Positions 51,287-61,810 of a stretch of DNA of 64,000 nt are shown piece by piece. This stretch comes from Mucilaginibacter xinganensis (lineage in GTDB: Bacteria > Bacteroidota > Bacteroidia > Sphingobacteriales > Sphingobacteriaceae), in the NCBI RefSeq assembly GCF_002257585.1, contig NZ_CP022743.1, forward strand, positions 1,364,001-1,428,000, given 5' to 3'. Within the stretch, counting starts at the first letter, position 1; each line of letters begins with the position of its first letter. The translations under genes were made by a program, and so were the position numbers. The notes beneath the pieces are model-generated. The model did not search any database. It was not told the origin of the DNA and saw only the letters and a program-made list of their open reading frames with translations.

Positions 51287-54200
51287 TTACTTAGCGATTT
51301 CTTTATAGGCATCTATCAGCGGCGCTATCAATTTTATAGCCTGTAAGCGCCAGTTGGTATTCACAGCTTCATAATCGGTATAGACATAGTATTTTTCAAA
51401 ATTCAATTTTGTTGCGCCCGGTTTATAAGGCCCGGTTAAGGCGATGAGCGCATTTTTATCGTCCCTATCTGGCAATGAAAATTTAAACGCATAATAAACC
51501 GAGCCATTTTTTATAACGCTGCCCAATAAAACCATTTTTTTGGGGCTGCCATAATCATCCTGCGAAACATACTGGTAAAGGCACAGCCTGGCATATTCAG
51601 ATTGGCTCCTGTATTTTAGCGGGATCATTGTGAGCTGATTTTGCTTGCTGAAGGCTTCCATCACATCATAACGGGTGCCAATGCTATCCAGGTATTTGTT
51701 AACCAGCTGCTGGTTGTTTGGCAAGCGGTTTTTGATGCGTGCAATTATGGCGTCGGGTGCATATATGCCGTTCGGGTCCCGTTTTAAATAGCTGGCGGTT
51801 AATTTGTCGTTAAACTCGCCGGTTTTTATTTGCCCTATCAGCTGCATATAATTATACATTTCGGTATTGTACAAATTATTGCTGCTATCGCGATGGCTGA
51901 TATAATTGTCAAAATCTGCCTGTGCGTAGGTCATAATGGCGTTGTAGCTGGCTTTTAACTGGTTTGCATACGGCGCGTCCTTTTTGTTTGCCATTTGCTG
52001 TGCAGTACGCAAAACGTAACTGCGCAGGTTGTCGTACTTGGTAAGCGGCAGTAATTGGTCAAAATGGGCTGCCGCAAATTCCAGCGAATCATTCAAAGGA
52101 CTAAAAATTTGATATCCCTCTTTAACAGTTACCGGCGGATCGGTTGTGAGCAGCCTTAAGTAATTGTCATAGCCGTTCTTTTTATCAACGGTGGTTATTA
52201 TACTTAAAACAGCGCCTTTCAGGATGTCTTTCCCTTTTAGCTTAGGGTATAAGTTTACCAGGAAAGTTGCCGTTGTATCATTGCTCACGTCCCTGAATAT
52301 TTTGATGAGTTTTGCCCTTACGCCGGTTGCTGATGAATCATCGGGATAGCTTTTTTGCAGCGCTTCATAAACAGCGGGATACTCATCCGGCTTAAAATCA
52401 TAATAGGAAAGCGCCCCCAATGCGGTTGCATAAACGCTAGTATCGCTTGATTGAAGCGCTTTAAATATTTGTGTGGCTTTTGAAGTAGCAAGGTAATTAT
52501 TGGAGCGGTTTGGATTGGTAATCTTTAAGGAATTGTAGAAAGTGTTGCTGGTTTTGCTAAACAATTCTGAGTTGTCCAAATGGCACACAAAATAATAAAC
52601 ATCGCTGCCATTAACCAGCATCCTTACGCGGCTTTTATCATTGCTTCCCTTTATTTGGGTAAGCAGTTCGCGGCCTTTTACACCATCAACCGTAATGGTA
52701 TCAACCTTTAGCAGAGTATCCTGGTAACCTATCAGGCTCTTGATCATGCTGGTGTATAAAGAATCAGTGCTGCTGATGCGGAAGTAGGGGCGGATTGTTG
52801 AATGCTCAAAACCATACAGGCCGCCTGAGTTTGCATCGGTAGAATAATAAGTAACGATGTTGGTCAGATAGCTGGTGTATTTTGTAATACTGGCGGTATC
52901 TATCAAAATCCTTGGGTTGGCCAGCATCTGCAACTGGTACTTGTTGCTGTCGTCCTTAAAGCTATAATAGGAAGGGTCAGCATAGGGCAGGTACTTAAAC
53001 GAATCAAAAAATGCATCCTTGCCGAAGTCTTTTTGATCGGGCTGGGTAATTTCTTTCAGCAGCAGGTAAATCCGGTTCCCCCTTGCATAAAGCCTTATAG
53101 TAGTATAAAACCCTCCTGTCAATATAACCCGGTATTCCCGTCCGTCGTAATCGCCTTTGGAGATATCAACAGGGCCGCTGATAACTTTTCCTTTGTTTTT
53201 AAAATCCGTAAAAATGCTGTTGAATAAAGCAGTCTTGTCTTTAAGATAAGTGCCCGCCGGATAGTCGTTATACCTAACCAGGTACGATTTTGAATTAAGG
53301 CTGTCTGTGCTTACATACATATTAAGTGACATCGTGTATTTATGCGTTTGTATCTGGGTAGGTAGTTCTTTGGTTATTACCTGTGGCTGTCCGGGTAATT
53401 TAACAGAAAATGCCGCAGCCGGGTTGGTGAAAGTTATCCATGATGCAGGCGCCTTGGGTACAACCGGAAAGCTTATAAACGAGTTCAGGAACCGGTTTAT
53501 ATAAGGCAGGTTTAAGCGGTTAATTTTTGCACCGGCATAAAAAACATAAAACCGGTTTTCAATCAATATCAGGCGCATCCGCGAATAACCAGTGGCGGTT
53601 TTCAGCGATATTTCGGTACAAGGTAATTTGTTAAAGTCAAAGCTTTTGCGGCTTATTACCTGGGTTTTGTTACCAGCTGTTATATTGCTTACAAACTTAT
53701 TGACTACCTGCTCCCTGTTCGCGGCTTTATCCTGTGTTCCGCGTTGAACGGCATAGATGCCGTAATAAACATCATTCGCCATGTCGGGATAAATAAGTGT
53801 AGTTACTCCCCCAGTATTGTATTTGATAGGCGTACCGGGGAAATTGATTGCATAGCCGGCATTTTCATCGCGGTGTGCCGGCCAGTTCATTTTCATATAG
53901 TCAATATGATAACTATCTGAAACGCCTGTAAATGAAGCTTTCACTTTGGTTACCATGTAACCTGCCTTCCTCAGCAATGCAATTACACCGTCGGGCCCGG
54001 GCAAATGGGCGGCACCCACTGCGGTAAACAATGTTCCATCGGCCATAAATTTGATCATACTGCCTGCCATAACCTTGTTGCGGGCTATTATGGATGAATC
54101 AATCATCCCCACGCGTAGTGCATAGTTATAGATCTCGTCAAGGTTTCCGGTGCTGTAAATATTTATCATTTCCTCCTTGCTTTCGTCCTTCGCTTCAGTA

Positions 54201-54817
54201 ACATCATCGTCAAGCAGTTCAAGAATCCGTTCCTTAATTGCATCTTTTGAGCCGTAATATTCATCAAACTGGGCAGCTGCATCTTCCAGGCCCGATATGT
54301 TTTTATTCAGCGTGCGGGCAATGCCATACAGGTAAGCATCAATAAATGAAACCTGGTCGTCGGCCTTATGGTCATCCGGTTCCATCATTGATTCCAGCAC
54401 CATAGGGTCAGTTTTATCCATTTCGTAACCGTTTTTTGTCTTGAACTTTTTGGTAAGCATGGCATACTGCTCCTTGCTCAAAAGTTTATCAACGTTACGG
54501 GTGCTGTCGCCGTTTTGCATTACAGCGAACATTTTTATCAGCAGGGTATCAGGGTGCACCTCCATAGCGAACCTGGAGCTGCTTTGCAGAGCCAGCATAA
54601 CAGAGTCGCTGAAATTAAACACGCGCCTGTCCTTAACATGCATGGTGCCAAAAAGGTATGACGGCTGGGTAAGGCCTTTGCCGGTTATTTTCCAGAGCAG
54701 GCTGTAGTTTGGTTTTTGCTTTATCGCGTTTTTTTGCTGCGCGTTAACATTTAACGCAAAAAGGGAAATTGCAAGCACGGCAATAACTGTACGAAAAGGT
54801 GATAGGTTATTAGTCAC
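51287..54817 (-). CDS. Very large TraB/GumN-type protein
   Basis: A 1176-residue secreted protein with a signal peptide (NVNAQ). Residues about 35-300 match the TraB/GumN (Tiki-like metallopeptidase) family: SYLFGTMHVKDRRVF, and near the end FTAVGAAHLPGPDGVIALLRKAGY. The remaining 870 residues contain repeated modules with AGAKINRLNLPYINRFLNSF and GNRIYLLLKEITQPDQKDF, and HEAT-like helices. The usual family is about 300 residues, so this is a large fusion. Enzymatic activity unknown. Confidence 0.75.
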   Translation of the reverse strand: MTNNLSPFRTVIAVLAISLFALNVNAQQKNAIKQKPNYSLLWKITGKGLTQPSYLFGTMHVKDRRVFNFSDSVMLALQSSSRFAMEVHPDTLLIKMFAVMQNGDSTRNVDKLLSKEQYAMLTKKFKTKNGYEMDKTDPMVLESMMEPDDHKADDQVSFIDAYLYGIARTLNKNISGLEDAAAQFDEYYGSKDAIKERILELLDDDVTEAKDESKEEMINIYSTGNLDEIYNYALRVGMIDSSIIARNKVMAGSMIKFMADGTLFTAVGAAHLPGPDGVIALLRKAGYMVTKVKASFTGVSDSYHIDYMKMNWPAHRDENAGYAINFPGTPIKYNTGGVTTLIYPDMANDVYYGIYAVQRGTQDKAANREQVVNKFVSNITAGNKTQVISRKSFDFNKLPCTEISLKTATGYSRMRLILIENRFYVFYAGAKINRLNLPYINRFLNSFISFPVVPKAPASWITFTNPAAAFSVKLPGQPQVITKELPTQIQTHKYTMSLNMYVSTDSLNSKSYLVRYNDYPAGTYLKDKTALFNSIFTDFKNKGKVISGPVDISKGDYDGREYRVILTGGFYTTIRLYARGNRIYLLLKEITQPDQKDFGKDAFFDSFKYLPYADPSYYSFKDDSNKYQLQMLANPRILIDTASITKYTSYLTNIVTYYSTDANSGGLYGFEHSTIRPYFRISSTDSLYTSMIKSLIGYQDTLLKVDTITVDGVKGRELLTQIKGSNDKSRVRMLVNGSDVYYFVCHLDNSELFSKTSNTFYNSLKITNPNRSNNYLATSKATQIFKALQSSDTSVYATALGALSYYDFKPDEYPAVYEALQKSYPDDSSATGVRAKLIKIFRDVSNDTTATFLVNLYPKLKGKDILKGAVLSIITTVDKKNGYDNYLRLLTTDPPVTVKEGYQIFSPLNDSLEFAAAHFDQLLPLTKYDNLRSYVLRTAQQMANKKDAPYANQLKASYNAIMTYAQADFDNYISHRDSSNNLYNTEMYNYMQLIGQIKTGEFNDKLTASYLKRDPNGIYAPDAIIARIKNRLPNNQQLVNKYLDSIGTRYDVMEAFSKQNQLTMIPLKYRSQSEYARLCLYQYVSQDDYGSPKKMVLLGSVIKNGSVYYAFKFSLPDRDDKNALIALTGPYKPGATKLNFEKYYVYTDYEAVNTNWRLQAIKLIAPLIDAYKEIAK

Positions 54818-55095
54818 GAATGAGGTATTAGGGTGTTATAAAATAAATTTAAACCAGGTAGCAGGTAATTATTTTAAGTTAATTAATTACACATCCAATA
54901 TATAAAATTTATGCAAACTACAATGATGCCTGCTGTATATTAATGTTCTTATGAACAAAATTAATAGGAGTGATAAGGGTGGTTTATTTTCGTAATTAGT
55001 TGTAAAATAACCAAATATGTCATAAAAATATCATTTCATAGCAGTTAAAACGCTTTAAATTAAAACCAATTGCTGTTTTAACAGTTTAATAAAGT

Positions 55096-55755
55096 ATGAA
55101 AAAGATATTATTAAGTTTCGCCCTTATACTATACGTTATAACGGCGTTCAGCCAAACAGCACTTAAGCCCGTGAAGATAGATAGCTTAGTAACAGTTTCT
55201 TTACCACAGGGCTTTCAAAAGAAAGACACACTGGGTCAGCACATATATTCTGCTAATGCATTATATGGTTTTATGACCGTGATAGTGGCTCCTAACGAAA
55301 AAAACAATACGCCGTTAAAAAAGGAGAACGACCTTAACAATGTGTTAAAGAAGTATATCACCAGTATTGAAAATCAATCGGGTGCCAGCAGCAGCGCACA
55401 ACATGTTAGGGATACTACCATTGGCGCATTAAAGGCAAAAGTATTTACTTTAAGAAATGATGACGGAAATGGCGCTATCCAGTTAATTAACTTTACACTG
55501 CTTTACACCAAAGATGTAACTTACACTTTTGAATATGTGTATCCGGGCGAAAGAAAGGATTTTATAAAGCCGGAGTACATGGCATTTGCTTCATCTATCC
55601 GCCTTTCGCCGCAATTGCAGCGTAATGACCAGTACCTGTCAAACGCAAAGAGCTTCCCTGTTGCCAAGGTAGCCTTAATTGGCGGCAGCGCCCTTGTTAT
55701 CGTGTTCATCGTGATTGCGATGATCAGAAGAAAGAAGAGATTGGCTTTGAGCTAA
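55096..55755 (+). CDS. Exported protein with C-terminal transmembrane anchor
   Basis: A 219-residue protein with a signal peptide (VITAFSQ), a soluble middle of about 165 residues (KKDTLGQHIYSANALYGFMTV), one transmembrane helix near 190-212 (VALIGGSALVIVFIVIAMI) and a basic tail (RRKKR). It may be a periplasmic domain tethered to the inner membrane. The family is not recognised. Confidence 0.6.
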   Translation: MKKILLSFALILYVITAFSQTALKPVKIDSLVTVSLPQGFQKKDTLGQHIYSANALYGFMTVIVAPNEKNNTPLKKENDLNNVLKKYITSIENQSGASSSAQHVRDTTIGALKAKVFTLRNDDGNGAIQLINFTLLYTKDVTYTFEYVYPGERKDFIKPEYMAFASSIRLSPQLQRNDQYLSNAKSFPVAKVALIGGSALVIVFIVIAMIRRKKRLALS

Positions 55756-55774
55756 TATTTGTTAAAGTTTCCTG

Positions 55775-55815
55775 AAAATAGTCCCGGGTAAATTCTTTTT
55801 GCCGGGGACTATTTA
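55775..55815. terminator. Bidirectional terminator between convergent genes
   Basis: AAATAGTCCCGG (about 55776-55787) pairs with CCGGGGACTATTT (55802-55814), with one extra G in the right arm. Both flanks are A/T rich. Confidence 0.7.
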
Positions 55816-55817
55816 TT

Positions 55818-56477
55818 TTAATACCTTTTCAACAAGCCCCTGTTCCATGAAGGTTTATTTAAAAATTGCTTGCGGTCAATAAAACTTAGCCAGCAACCCG
55901 TAACCAATACGCCGATAACTGATCCCGCTACAACATCTTCAAAAAAGTGTTCGCTCAGGTACATGCGTGAGTAACCTACCGCTATGGCAACCAGTAATAA
56001 CAGGATGCTCCAATTTTTATTTTTTGCCAGATATACGGTTACTACCGCTGCGGAAAACGCGGTTACCGTATGGCCCGACGGAAAACTGTGATACTGGATC
56101 ATGTAAACGCCTTTTACCAGGTGCATCAGGCTTGCTTTATCTTTGTAAAGCAGTATGGGCCTTGGGGCATCAAAAATATACTTTACTGCCTGCGCCGTTA
56201 ACGATGTTAGCGCATAGCTGGTGATCATTAAAAACGAGGCGCGGTAATTGAAAAGCGATAAGATAGCCGATAAAATGATAATAGTAATACCGTCACCAAT
56301 ATCAGTTACGTAGGGGGCAATATAGTCCAGAAAGGGGGAGTAGCAGGCATTTACTGCAAAGTAAATCGCCTCTTTGGTAAACAGTACTTTAACCAGCAAA
56401 CAGCCGCAAAGCAGGATAAGATAAATGATAAAAAATAGCCTTATTTGTTTTAAAACATCATTTATTCCTATATTCAT
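55818..56477 (-). CDS. PAP2-family membrane phosphatase
   Basis: A 219-residue inner-membrane protein with six helices and all three acid-phosphatase motifs: KYIFDAPRP (KX6RP), FPSGHT (PSGH) and SRMYLSEHFFEDVVAG (SRX5HXXXD). It probably dephosphorylates undecaprenyl pyrophosphate or phosphatidic-acid-type lipids in the periplasm. The ATG at 56477 is preferred over an upstream start. A second PAP2 gene lies at 58616. Confidence 0.88.
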   Translation of the reverse strand: MNIGINDVLKQIRLFFIIYLILLCGCLLVKVLFTKEAIYFAVNACYSPFLDYIAPYVTDIGDGITIIILSAILSLFNYRASFLMITSYALTSLTAQAVKYIFDAPRPILLYKDKASLMHLVKGVYMIQYHSFPSGHTVTAFSAAVVTVYLAKNKNWSILLLLVAIAVGYSRMYLSEHFFEDVVAGSVIGVLVTGCWLSFIDRKQFLNKPSWNRGLLKRY

Positions 56478-56554
56478 CGTGCAAAATAAGCATATACTTA
56501 CTGAATCCAAAAAAATGGTTATGTTTACAATTGCTGATCAAATTATTCAAACGA

Positions 56555-58240
56555 ATGTCTAAGAGTATATTCCGAAAAAAAAATATTCATAAAATATTAG
56601 CTGACGTTGCCAGCGGCTTCAGTGATGCCGAACATTCAGGCTCACATCTTAAAAAAGAACTAAACGTAAAGGACCTTACCCTGATGGGGATTGCCGCTGT
56701 AGTAGGGGCAGGGATCTTTTCGACCATAGGCCTGGCCTCATTTAACGGCGGCCCCGGCGTAACCATCTTGTTTGTACTAACAGCTATTACCTGTGGCTTT
56801 TCGGCCTTATGCTATGCGGAATTTGCATCGCGTATCCCGGTTGCGGGCAGCGCCTACACTTATGCATACGCATCATTTGGCGAGCTGATAGCCTGGATAA
56901 TAGGTTGGGACCTGCTGATGGAGTACGCTATAGGTAATATTGCAGTGGCCATTTCCTGGAGTACCTATTTTGTGAACCTGATGGAAGGTTTTCATATTCA
57001 TATCCCGGAATACCTGACCATGGACTATTTTACCGCATTTAAGGCACATCAGGCTATTCAAAATCACACCGCTGAAATTACCGATACTATAAAGCAGGGA
57101 GCTTTGGCCTGGAGCCGGGCACCGGGTTTTGGCGGCGTTAAATTAATTGCCAATGTTCCCGCGCTGCTAATTGTAGTTATTATTACTTACCTGGTTTACA
57201 TCGGTATTCGCGAAACCAAGAAAGCTACCAACGCGATGGTGTTTTTAAAGATAGCCATTGTGATTGTAGTAATTGCTGTTGGCTTTTTTTACGTTACCCC
57301 TGCAAACTGGCATCCTTTTATGCCAAATGGTTTTGGTGGGGTAATGAAGGGGGTATCGGGTGTGTTTTTTGCTTATATCGGGTTTGATGCCATCTCAACC
57401 ACGGCCGAAGAATGCCAGAATCCACAACGCGATCTGCCGCGCGGGATGATCTATTCCCTTATTATTTGTACTGTACTTTACATATTGATTGCCCTGGTGC
57501 TTACCGGTATGGTAAGTTATAAGGAACTTGCAGTTGGCGATCCTTTAGCTTATGTATTTACCAAACTACATTTAAACGCACTGAGTGGTATTATATCTTT
57601 CAGTGCCGTTATTGCAACGGCCAGTGTGTTACTGATATTTCAGTTGGGGCAGCCCCGCATCTGGATGAGTATGAGCCGTGATGGTTTATTGCCAAAAGCA
57701 TTTTCACGGATCCATCCAAAATATCACACCCCATCATTTGCCACCATAGTAACCGGTTTTGTGGTTGCCATACCGGCTTTGTTCATGAACCTTACCGAGG
57801 TTACAGATTTAACCAGTATAGGCACCCTTTTTGCTTTTGTTTTAGTTTGCGGCGGTGTATTGCTGTTACCTCGCGAAGCTTCGCGGAAGGGCCGTTTCCA
57901 CTTGCCGTATATCAATTCAAAATGGATTATCCCGGTGGTATTTATAGTTGGAGCCTATTTTTTAAAGGATCATGTAGTAAACATGTTTACCGGTAAAGAT
58001 GCACATCAAAATTTCCCATTCTTCCTGTTCATTATTCTGTCGGCGGTGCTTGCGGTAATGTCATTTGTTAAGAATCTTTCACTAATACCTGTACTAGGTT
58101 TGTTAAGCTGCTTTTACTTAATGACGGAATTGGGATATACCAACTGGCTGCGGTTTTTGATCTGGCTGGTTATTGGCCTGGTGATATATTTTACTTACGG
58201 ATACAAACACAGTTTGCTCGGTAAAGAAAAGGCGGCATAG
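56555..58240 (+). CDS. APC-family amino-acid permease (cationic amino-acid transporter type)
   Basis: A 561-residue inner-membrane transporter with about twelve helices. The first core helix has the LeuT-fold signature (MGIAAVVGAGIFSTIG), followed by SRIPVAGSAYTYAYASFGELIAWIIGW. FFAYIGFDAISTTAEECQNPQ is typical of the CAT group, which carries cationic amino acids. The ATG at 56555 gives the usual N-terminus. The next gene starts 48 bases after its stop. Confidence 0.88.
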   Translation: MSKSIFRKKNIHKILADVASGFSDAEHSGSHLKKELNVKDLTLMGIAAVVGAGIFSTIGLASFNGGPGVTILFVLTAITCGFSALCYAEFASRIPVAGSAYTYAYASFGELIAWIIGWDLLMEYAIGNIAVAISWSTYFVNLMEGFHIHIPEYLTMDYFTAFKAHQAIQNHTAEITDTIKQGALAWSRAPGFGGVKLIANVPALLIVVIITYLVYIGIRETKKATNAMVFLKIAIVIVVIAVGFFYVTPANWHPFMPNGFGGVMKGVSGVFFAYIGFDAISTTAEECQNPQRDLPRGMIYSLIICTVLYILIALVLTGMVSYKELAVGDPLAYVFTKLHLNALSGIISFSAVIATASVLLIFQLGQPRIWMSMSRDGLLPKAFSRIHPKYHTPSFATIVTGFVVAIPALFMNLTEVTDLTSIGTLFAFVLVCGGVLLLPREASRKGRFHLPYINSKWIIPVVFIVGAYFLKDHVVNMFTGKDAHQNFPFFLFIILSAVLAVMSFVKNLSLIPVLGLLSCFYLMTELGYTNWLRFLIWLVIGLVIYFTYGYKHSLLGKEKAA

Positions 58241-58288
58241 TTGTTTTGCTATCTGATTGATTGTTTGCTTAATGCTAAAAAGGATATT

Positions 58289-58543
58289 ATGAATATAACT
58301 ACCATAATTGGCCTGCTGGCAGCGTTCGGTACCACAGTATCCTTTTTACCACAGGCTGTTAAAACTATCCAAACAAAAAACACCTCTGGTATATCACTGG
58401 CAATGTACGGGCTTTTTACTACAGGTACCTTGTTATGGCTCATCTATGGATTAATGAGCGGAAGCCTCCCTGTTACCATTGCCAATGCCATCACCTTTAT
58501 TTTTGCCAGTATTATACTGATATACAAAATGATTTATAAGTAA
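58289..58543 (+). CDS. SemiSWEET/PQ-loop small sugar transporter
   Basis: An 84-residue three-helix protein with a PQ-loop (VSFLPQAVKTIQTKNTSGIS) matching bacterial SemiSWEETs, which dimerise to carry sucrose or glucose. A start 16 codons upstream would fuse the permease end and is rejected. Probably co-transcribed with the amino-acid permease. Confidence 0.85.
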   Translation: MNITTIIGLLAAFGTTVSFLPQAVKTIQTKNTSGISLAMYGLFTTGTLLWLIYGLMSGSLPVTIANAITFIFASIILIYKMIYK

Positions 58544-58615
58544 GATGTTATAATTGGTCGTAAGTGTATTAACATCTGCAAAACTTACAATAATGGTACT
58601 CTTTAGCAGAACTCT

Positions 58616-59410
58616 CTACAACTCCATTGCAAAGGACAGCCCTTTTACACCGTCCTGATACATTGGCATAACCATGGTATGTTTCCCGGTCTTGTCCGTA
58701 TGAGTTAGTTTATTACGAAGGTAAGGATATACCAAATAAGCAGCTTTTGTAGAAAGGATGCCGAAGCCGGCACCTGCAATAACGTCGCTGAACCAATGGT
58801 CGCGATGATACATTCTGAAAACACCAGTTGTAACTGCAAAAGCATAGCCCACTATTCCATATACCGGTGATTTCCCTGAATACTCTTGCGCTAAAAACTC
58901 CGCCCCCATAAACGCATTGGCCGTATGCCCTGAAGGGAAGGACAAATAATCTCCCCTGTTGGGACGTAAACGATGGGTTGTGTTTTTTAAGCCGTAAACA
59001 GAAATACCGGCTATGCCTGCAGAAAGGCCAAGCAATGCCGTTCTGTCAATAAATGTGTTTTTGCCTGATACGCCAACCAGGTTTAGACCGTAAACCAGCG
59101 CAACAGGCGCAAACTGAAAGTAATTTTCAAGGCTTCCGCTGTAGCGCGGATAATATTTGTTGAAGTTATTGTTAACGTAATAATCAAACCGCCGCACCGG
59201 GTGAATAATGAAACTGGAAATTCCATAAACAACAAAAATAGCAGGAGGGATTAAAGCAGCTGTTTTGCTATGCAGCTTTTTTACAGTATCCGGAGCCGTT
59301 AAAAGATCTTTTTTTAATGTATCGGCAAGTTTCTTTTTGGCTGTATCGGTATCCTGGGCTGTGGCATTAAATGAAATAATACACAATAACGCAAATAATA
59401 TCTTTCTCAA
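58616..59410 (-). CDS. PAP2-family membrane phosphatase, second copy
   Basis: A 264-residue protein with a signal peptide (NATAQD) and PAP2 motifs KNTTHRLRP (KX6RP), PSGHTANAF (PSGH) and FRMYHRDHWFSDVIAG (RX5HXXXD). It differs from the 55818 gene in having a cleavable leader and a longer N-terminal region. It probably acts on lipid phosphates in the periplasm. Convergent with the SemiSWEET gene. Confidence 0.87.
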   Translation of the reverse strand: MRKILFALLCIISFNATAQDTDTAKKKLADTLKKDLLTAPDTVKKLHSKTAALIPPAIFVVYGISSFIIHPVRRFDYYVNNNFNKYYPRYSGSLENYFQFAPVALVYGLNLVGVSGKNTFIDRTALLGLSAGIAGISVYGLKNTTHRLRPNRGDYLSFPSGHTANAFMGAEFLAQEYSGKSPVYGIVGYAFAVTTGVFRMYHRDHWFSDVIAGAGFGILSTKAAYLVYPYLRNKLTHTDKTGKHTMVMPMYQDGVKGLSFAMEL

Positions 59411-59663
59411 TGGCTATATTTTTTAGTACTTAACAATTTATTGATGGGTATGTTTTTTAAAATATATACACCAATAATATTAAAATAGATTTCACTAAAA
59501 CCTAAAAAAAATAAAAATATTGTTTAATTCTGTAGTAATTCTGAATTGGGTGGAGTTAACCCATTATGAAGTTTAGGTTAATAAAAGTAAAATTATCACA
59601 ATAAAATAACCGTTAAAGTCTTACAACCGGCTGGCGTAATGATTCTTCAATGTTGATTTTAAT

Positions 59664-61616
59664 TTAAATGATCCGGTGGATTTCCACGTTCTCCGGCGCG
59701 GCAAGCATTAGCGGCACTTTCTCAACCGTAACAAAGCTCAGGTCGAGCCCAAAGCCGCGCTCTTCTGATAAGCTAATCTTTTTCAGGATCTTATAGTAAC
59801 CCATAATAAAGCTTTCATAAAAAGAGAGGTTATGTGAACGTGAAAGTACTTTCTCAATCACAACAAACCTGAAATCGCCGACAATTTTATGGCGGTGTAA
59901 TGATTTGTAAGTACTGGTAATATCAACCTCGCCTTTTTTTACAAGATCCTCTACCACTTTTCTAAACAACAGGTTTATCTGCTGTTCAACCCTAAAACCC
60001 AGTTTAAAATCAATCCTGATCAATTTGTTGGGTACCAAAAAATCCACCTCGTATTCTCTTTTATAAGGTTCATCCACTACGTCAACGTGCACCAGCCAAT
60101 AAACATCTGCCCGCTTTGGCTGTTTCTGCAATATGGAATAAATGATCTTTGATTCTACCTCTGAATTGAAGTTGGCACTGGTTAAATAAACCAGCTGCGA
60201 GGCGTATTTAGGCACCGTTTCATCATCACTTAACTCTTTAAGAATGCTGAAGTAATCCTCAATCTCAATGAATTTAACGTAGCGGTTCCGTATTTTACGG
60301 GCCGTATGCCATGACCACATGATGGTGAAAAGAAACAAGCCAACTGAAAGCGTAAACCAGCCGCCGTGAACAAACTTAACCAGGTTACCGGCTAGGAACG
60401 TGCCTTCGATAAGTAAATAGACGGTTAAAAATATGCCCACTATATAGGTTGGCAGTTTCTTTCGCCTTAAAAAGTTTGCTACCAGCAGGGTAGTCATTAA
60501 CATAGCCACAGTGATACTTAAACCGTAGGCCGCTTCCATATTGGCCGACTCCTGGAATAACAGTACCACACCTACGCAGCCTGCACACAATAGCCAGTTC
60601 ACACTGGGTACATACAGTTGCCCTTTTTGTTCAGATGGATAATTGATGCGCACCTTTGGCCACAAGTTTAACCTCACGGCTTCGGCAATCAGCGTAAATG
60701 AACCTGATATCAAGGCCTGGCTTGCAATTACCGCAGCAACGGTGGCTATCCCAATGCCATAGATCAGGAACCATTGGGGCATAATTTTATAAAATGGATT
60801 ACTTAAATTAAGATCCATTTTGGTGCCTTCATGCTGTAACAGCCAAACTGCCTGGCCCAGATAATTAAGGATGAGGCAGGTTTTTACGTAAATCCAGCTG
60901 ATCTGGATATTTTTACGTCCGCAATGCCCAAGGTCTGAATACAAAGCTTCGGCACCTGTGGTACACAAAAACACAGCGCCAATAATTATCAGCGGGTGCG
61001 CGCCCGGTTCATGGCTGGTAAGTAATTTAAAAGCGTAATAAGGGTTTAAAGCCTTAAAAATAGCAGGCGACTGGATAATAAAACTGACGCCTAAAACCCC
61101 CATCATCGTAAACCAGATGAACATCATCGGCCCAAAAGCCTTACCCACCAGCGAGGTGCCAAATTGCTGTATAATGAAAAGTGAAATGATAATGGCTATA
61201 ACTATGGGCATGGTTTCCAGGTGCGGAAACTTGCTTTGCAAACCTTCAATTGCTGATGATATGGTGATGGGAGGGGTTATAATGCCATCGGCCAGCAGCG
61301 CACAGCCGCCAATAACAGCCGGTATAATGAGCCATTTAGCACGGCGCCGCACCAGCGAGAACAGCGAGAATATACCACCTTCGCCTTTGTTATCAGCGCG
61401 AAGAGTTATAACTACATATTTTAGTGTGGTTTGCAGGGTAAGCGTCCAGAAAATGAGCGAAACGCCGCCTAAAATTAATGTTTCTGTTATAGTTCGTTCA
61501 CCTACAATGGCTTTGAACACATACAGCGGAGAGGTACCGATATCTCCGTAAATTATTCCTAAGCTTATTAACAGCCCGGCGGCGGTTAGTTTCTGCAGAT
61601 CTTTATGATTCGACAC
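59664..61616 (-). CDS. kup: KUP-family potassium uptake transporter
   Basis: A 650-residue inner-membrane protein with twelve helices. The Kup signatures are IYGDIGTSPLYVFKAIVG and YVVITLRADNKGEGGIFSL. The C-terminal cytoplasmic tail of about 200 residues (KFIEIEDYFSILKELSDDE) is usual for the family. It imports K+ with protons. The gene is monocistronic. Confidence 0.95.
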   Translation of the reverse strand: MSNHKDLQKLTAAGLLISLGIIYGDIGTSPLYVFKAIVGERTITETLILGGVSLIFWTLTLQTTLKYVVITLRADNKGEGGIFSLFSLVRRRAKWLIIPAVIGGCALLADGIITPPITISSAIEGLQSKFPHLETMPIVIAIIISLFIIQQFGTSLVGKAFGPMMFIWFTMMGVLGVSFIIQSPAIFKALNPYYAFKLLTSHEPGAHPLIIIGAVFLCTTGAEALYSDLGHCGRKNIQISWIYVKTCLILNYLGQAVWLLQHEGTKMDLNLSNPFYKIMPQWFLIYGIGIATVAAVIASQALISGSFTLIAEAVRLNLWPKVRINYPSEQKGQLYVPSVNWLLCAGCVGVVLLFQESANMEAAYGLSITVAMLMTTLLVANFLRRKKLPTYIVGIFLTVYLLIEGTFLAGNLVKFVHGGWFTLSVGLFLFTIMWSWHTARKIRNRYVKFIEIEDYFSILKELSDDETVPKYASQLVYLTSANFNSEVESKIIYSILQKQPKRADVYWLVHVDVVDEPYKREYEVDFLVPNKLIRIDFKLGFRVEQQINLLFRKVVEDLVKKGEVDITSTYKSLHRHKIVGDFRFVVIEKVLSRSHNLSFYESFIMGYYKILKKISLSEERGFGLDLSFVTVEKVPLMLAAPENVEIHRII

Positions 61617-61762
61617 TATATACTTTCAAAAGCCCAAAAGTATTAAAAATTACAATTAAGTGATTAAATAATAAATATTAACGAAAGAAAAACTAAATTT
61701 ATGGCAGTATTAAACCTTTTACTGTTAAATTTTGTTAAAAAGAATGATAAATGTCATGTATA

Positions 61763-61795
61763 TTGAAACGGATGACGGGTTTATTTATACTTTTG
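61763..61795 (+). promoter_or_regulatory. Candidate promoter of the T9SS-sorted gene
   Basis: TTG at 61763-61765, 22 bases, then TACTTTTG at 61788-61795. The ATG is 15 bases downstream. Confidence 0.45.
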
Positions 61796-61810
61796 TAAAT
61801 AATATACAGC

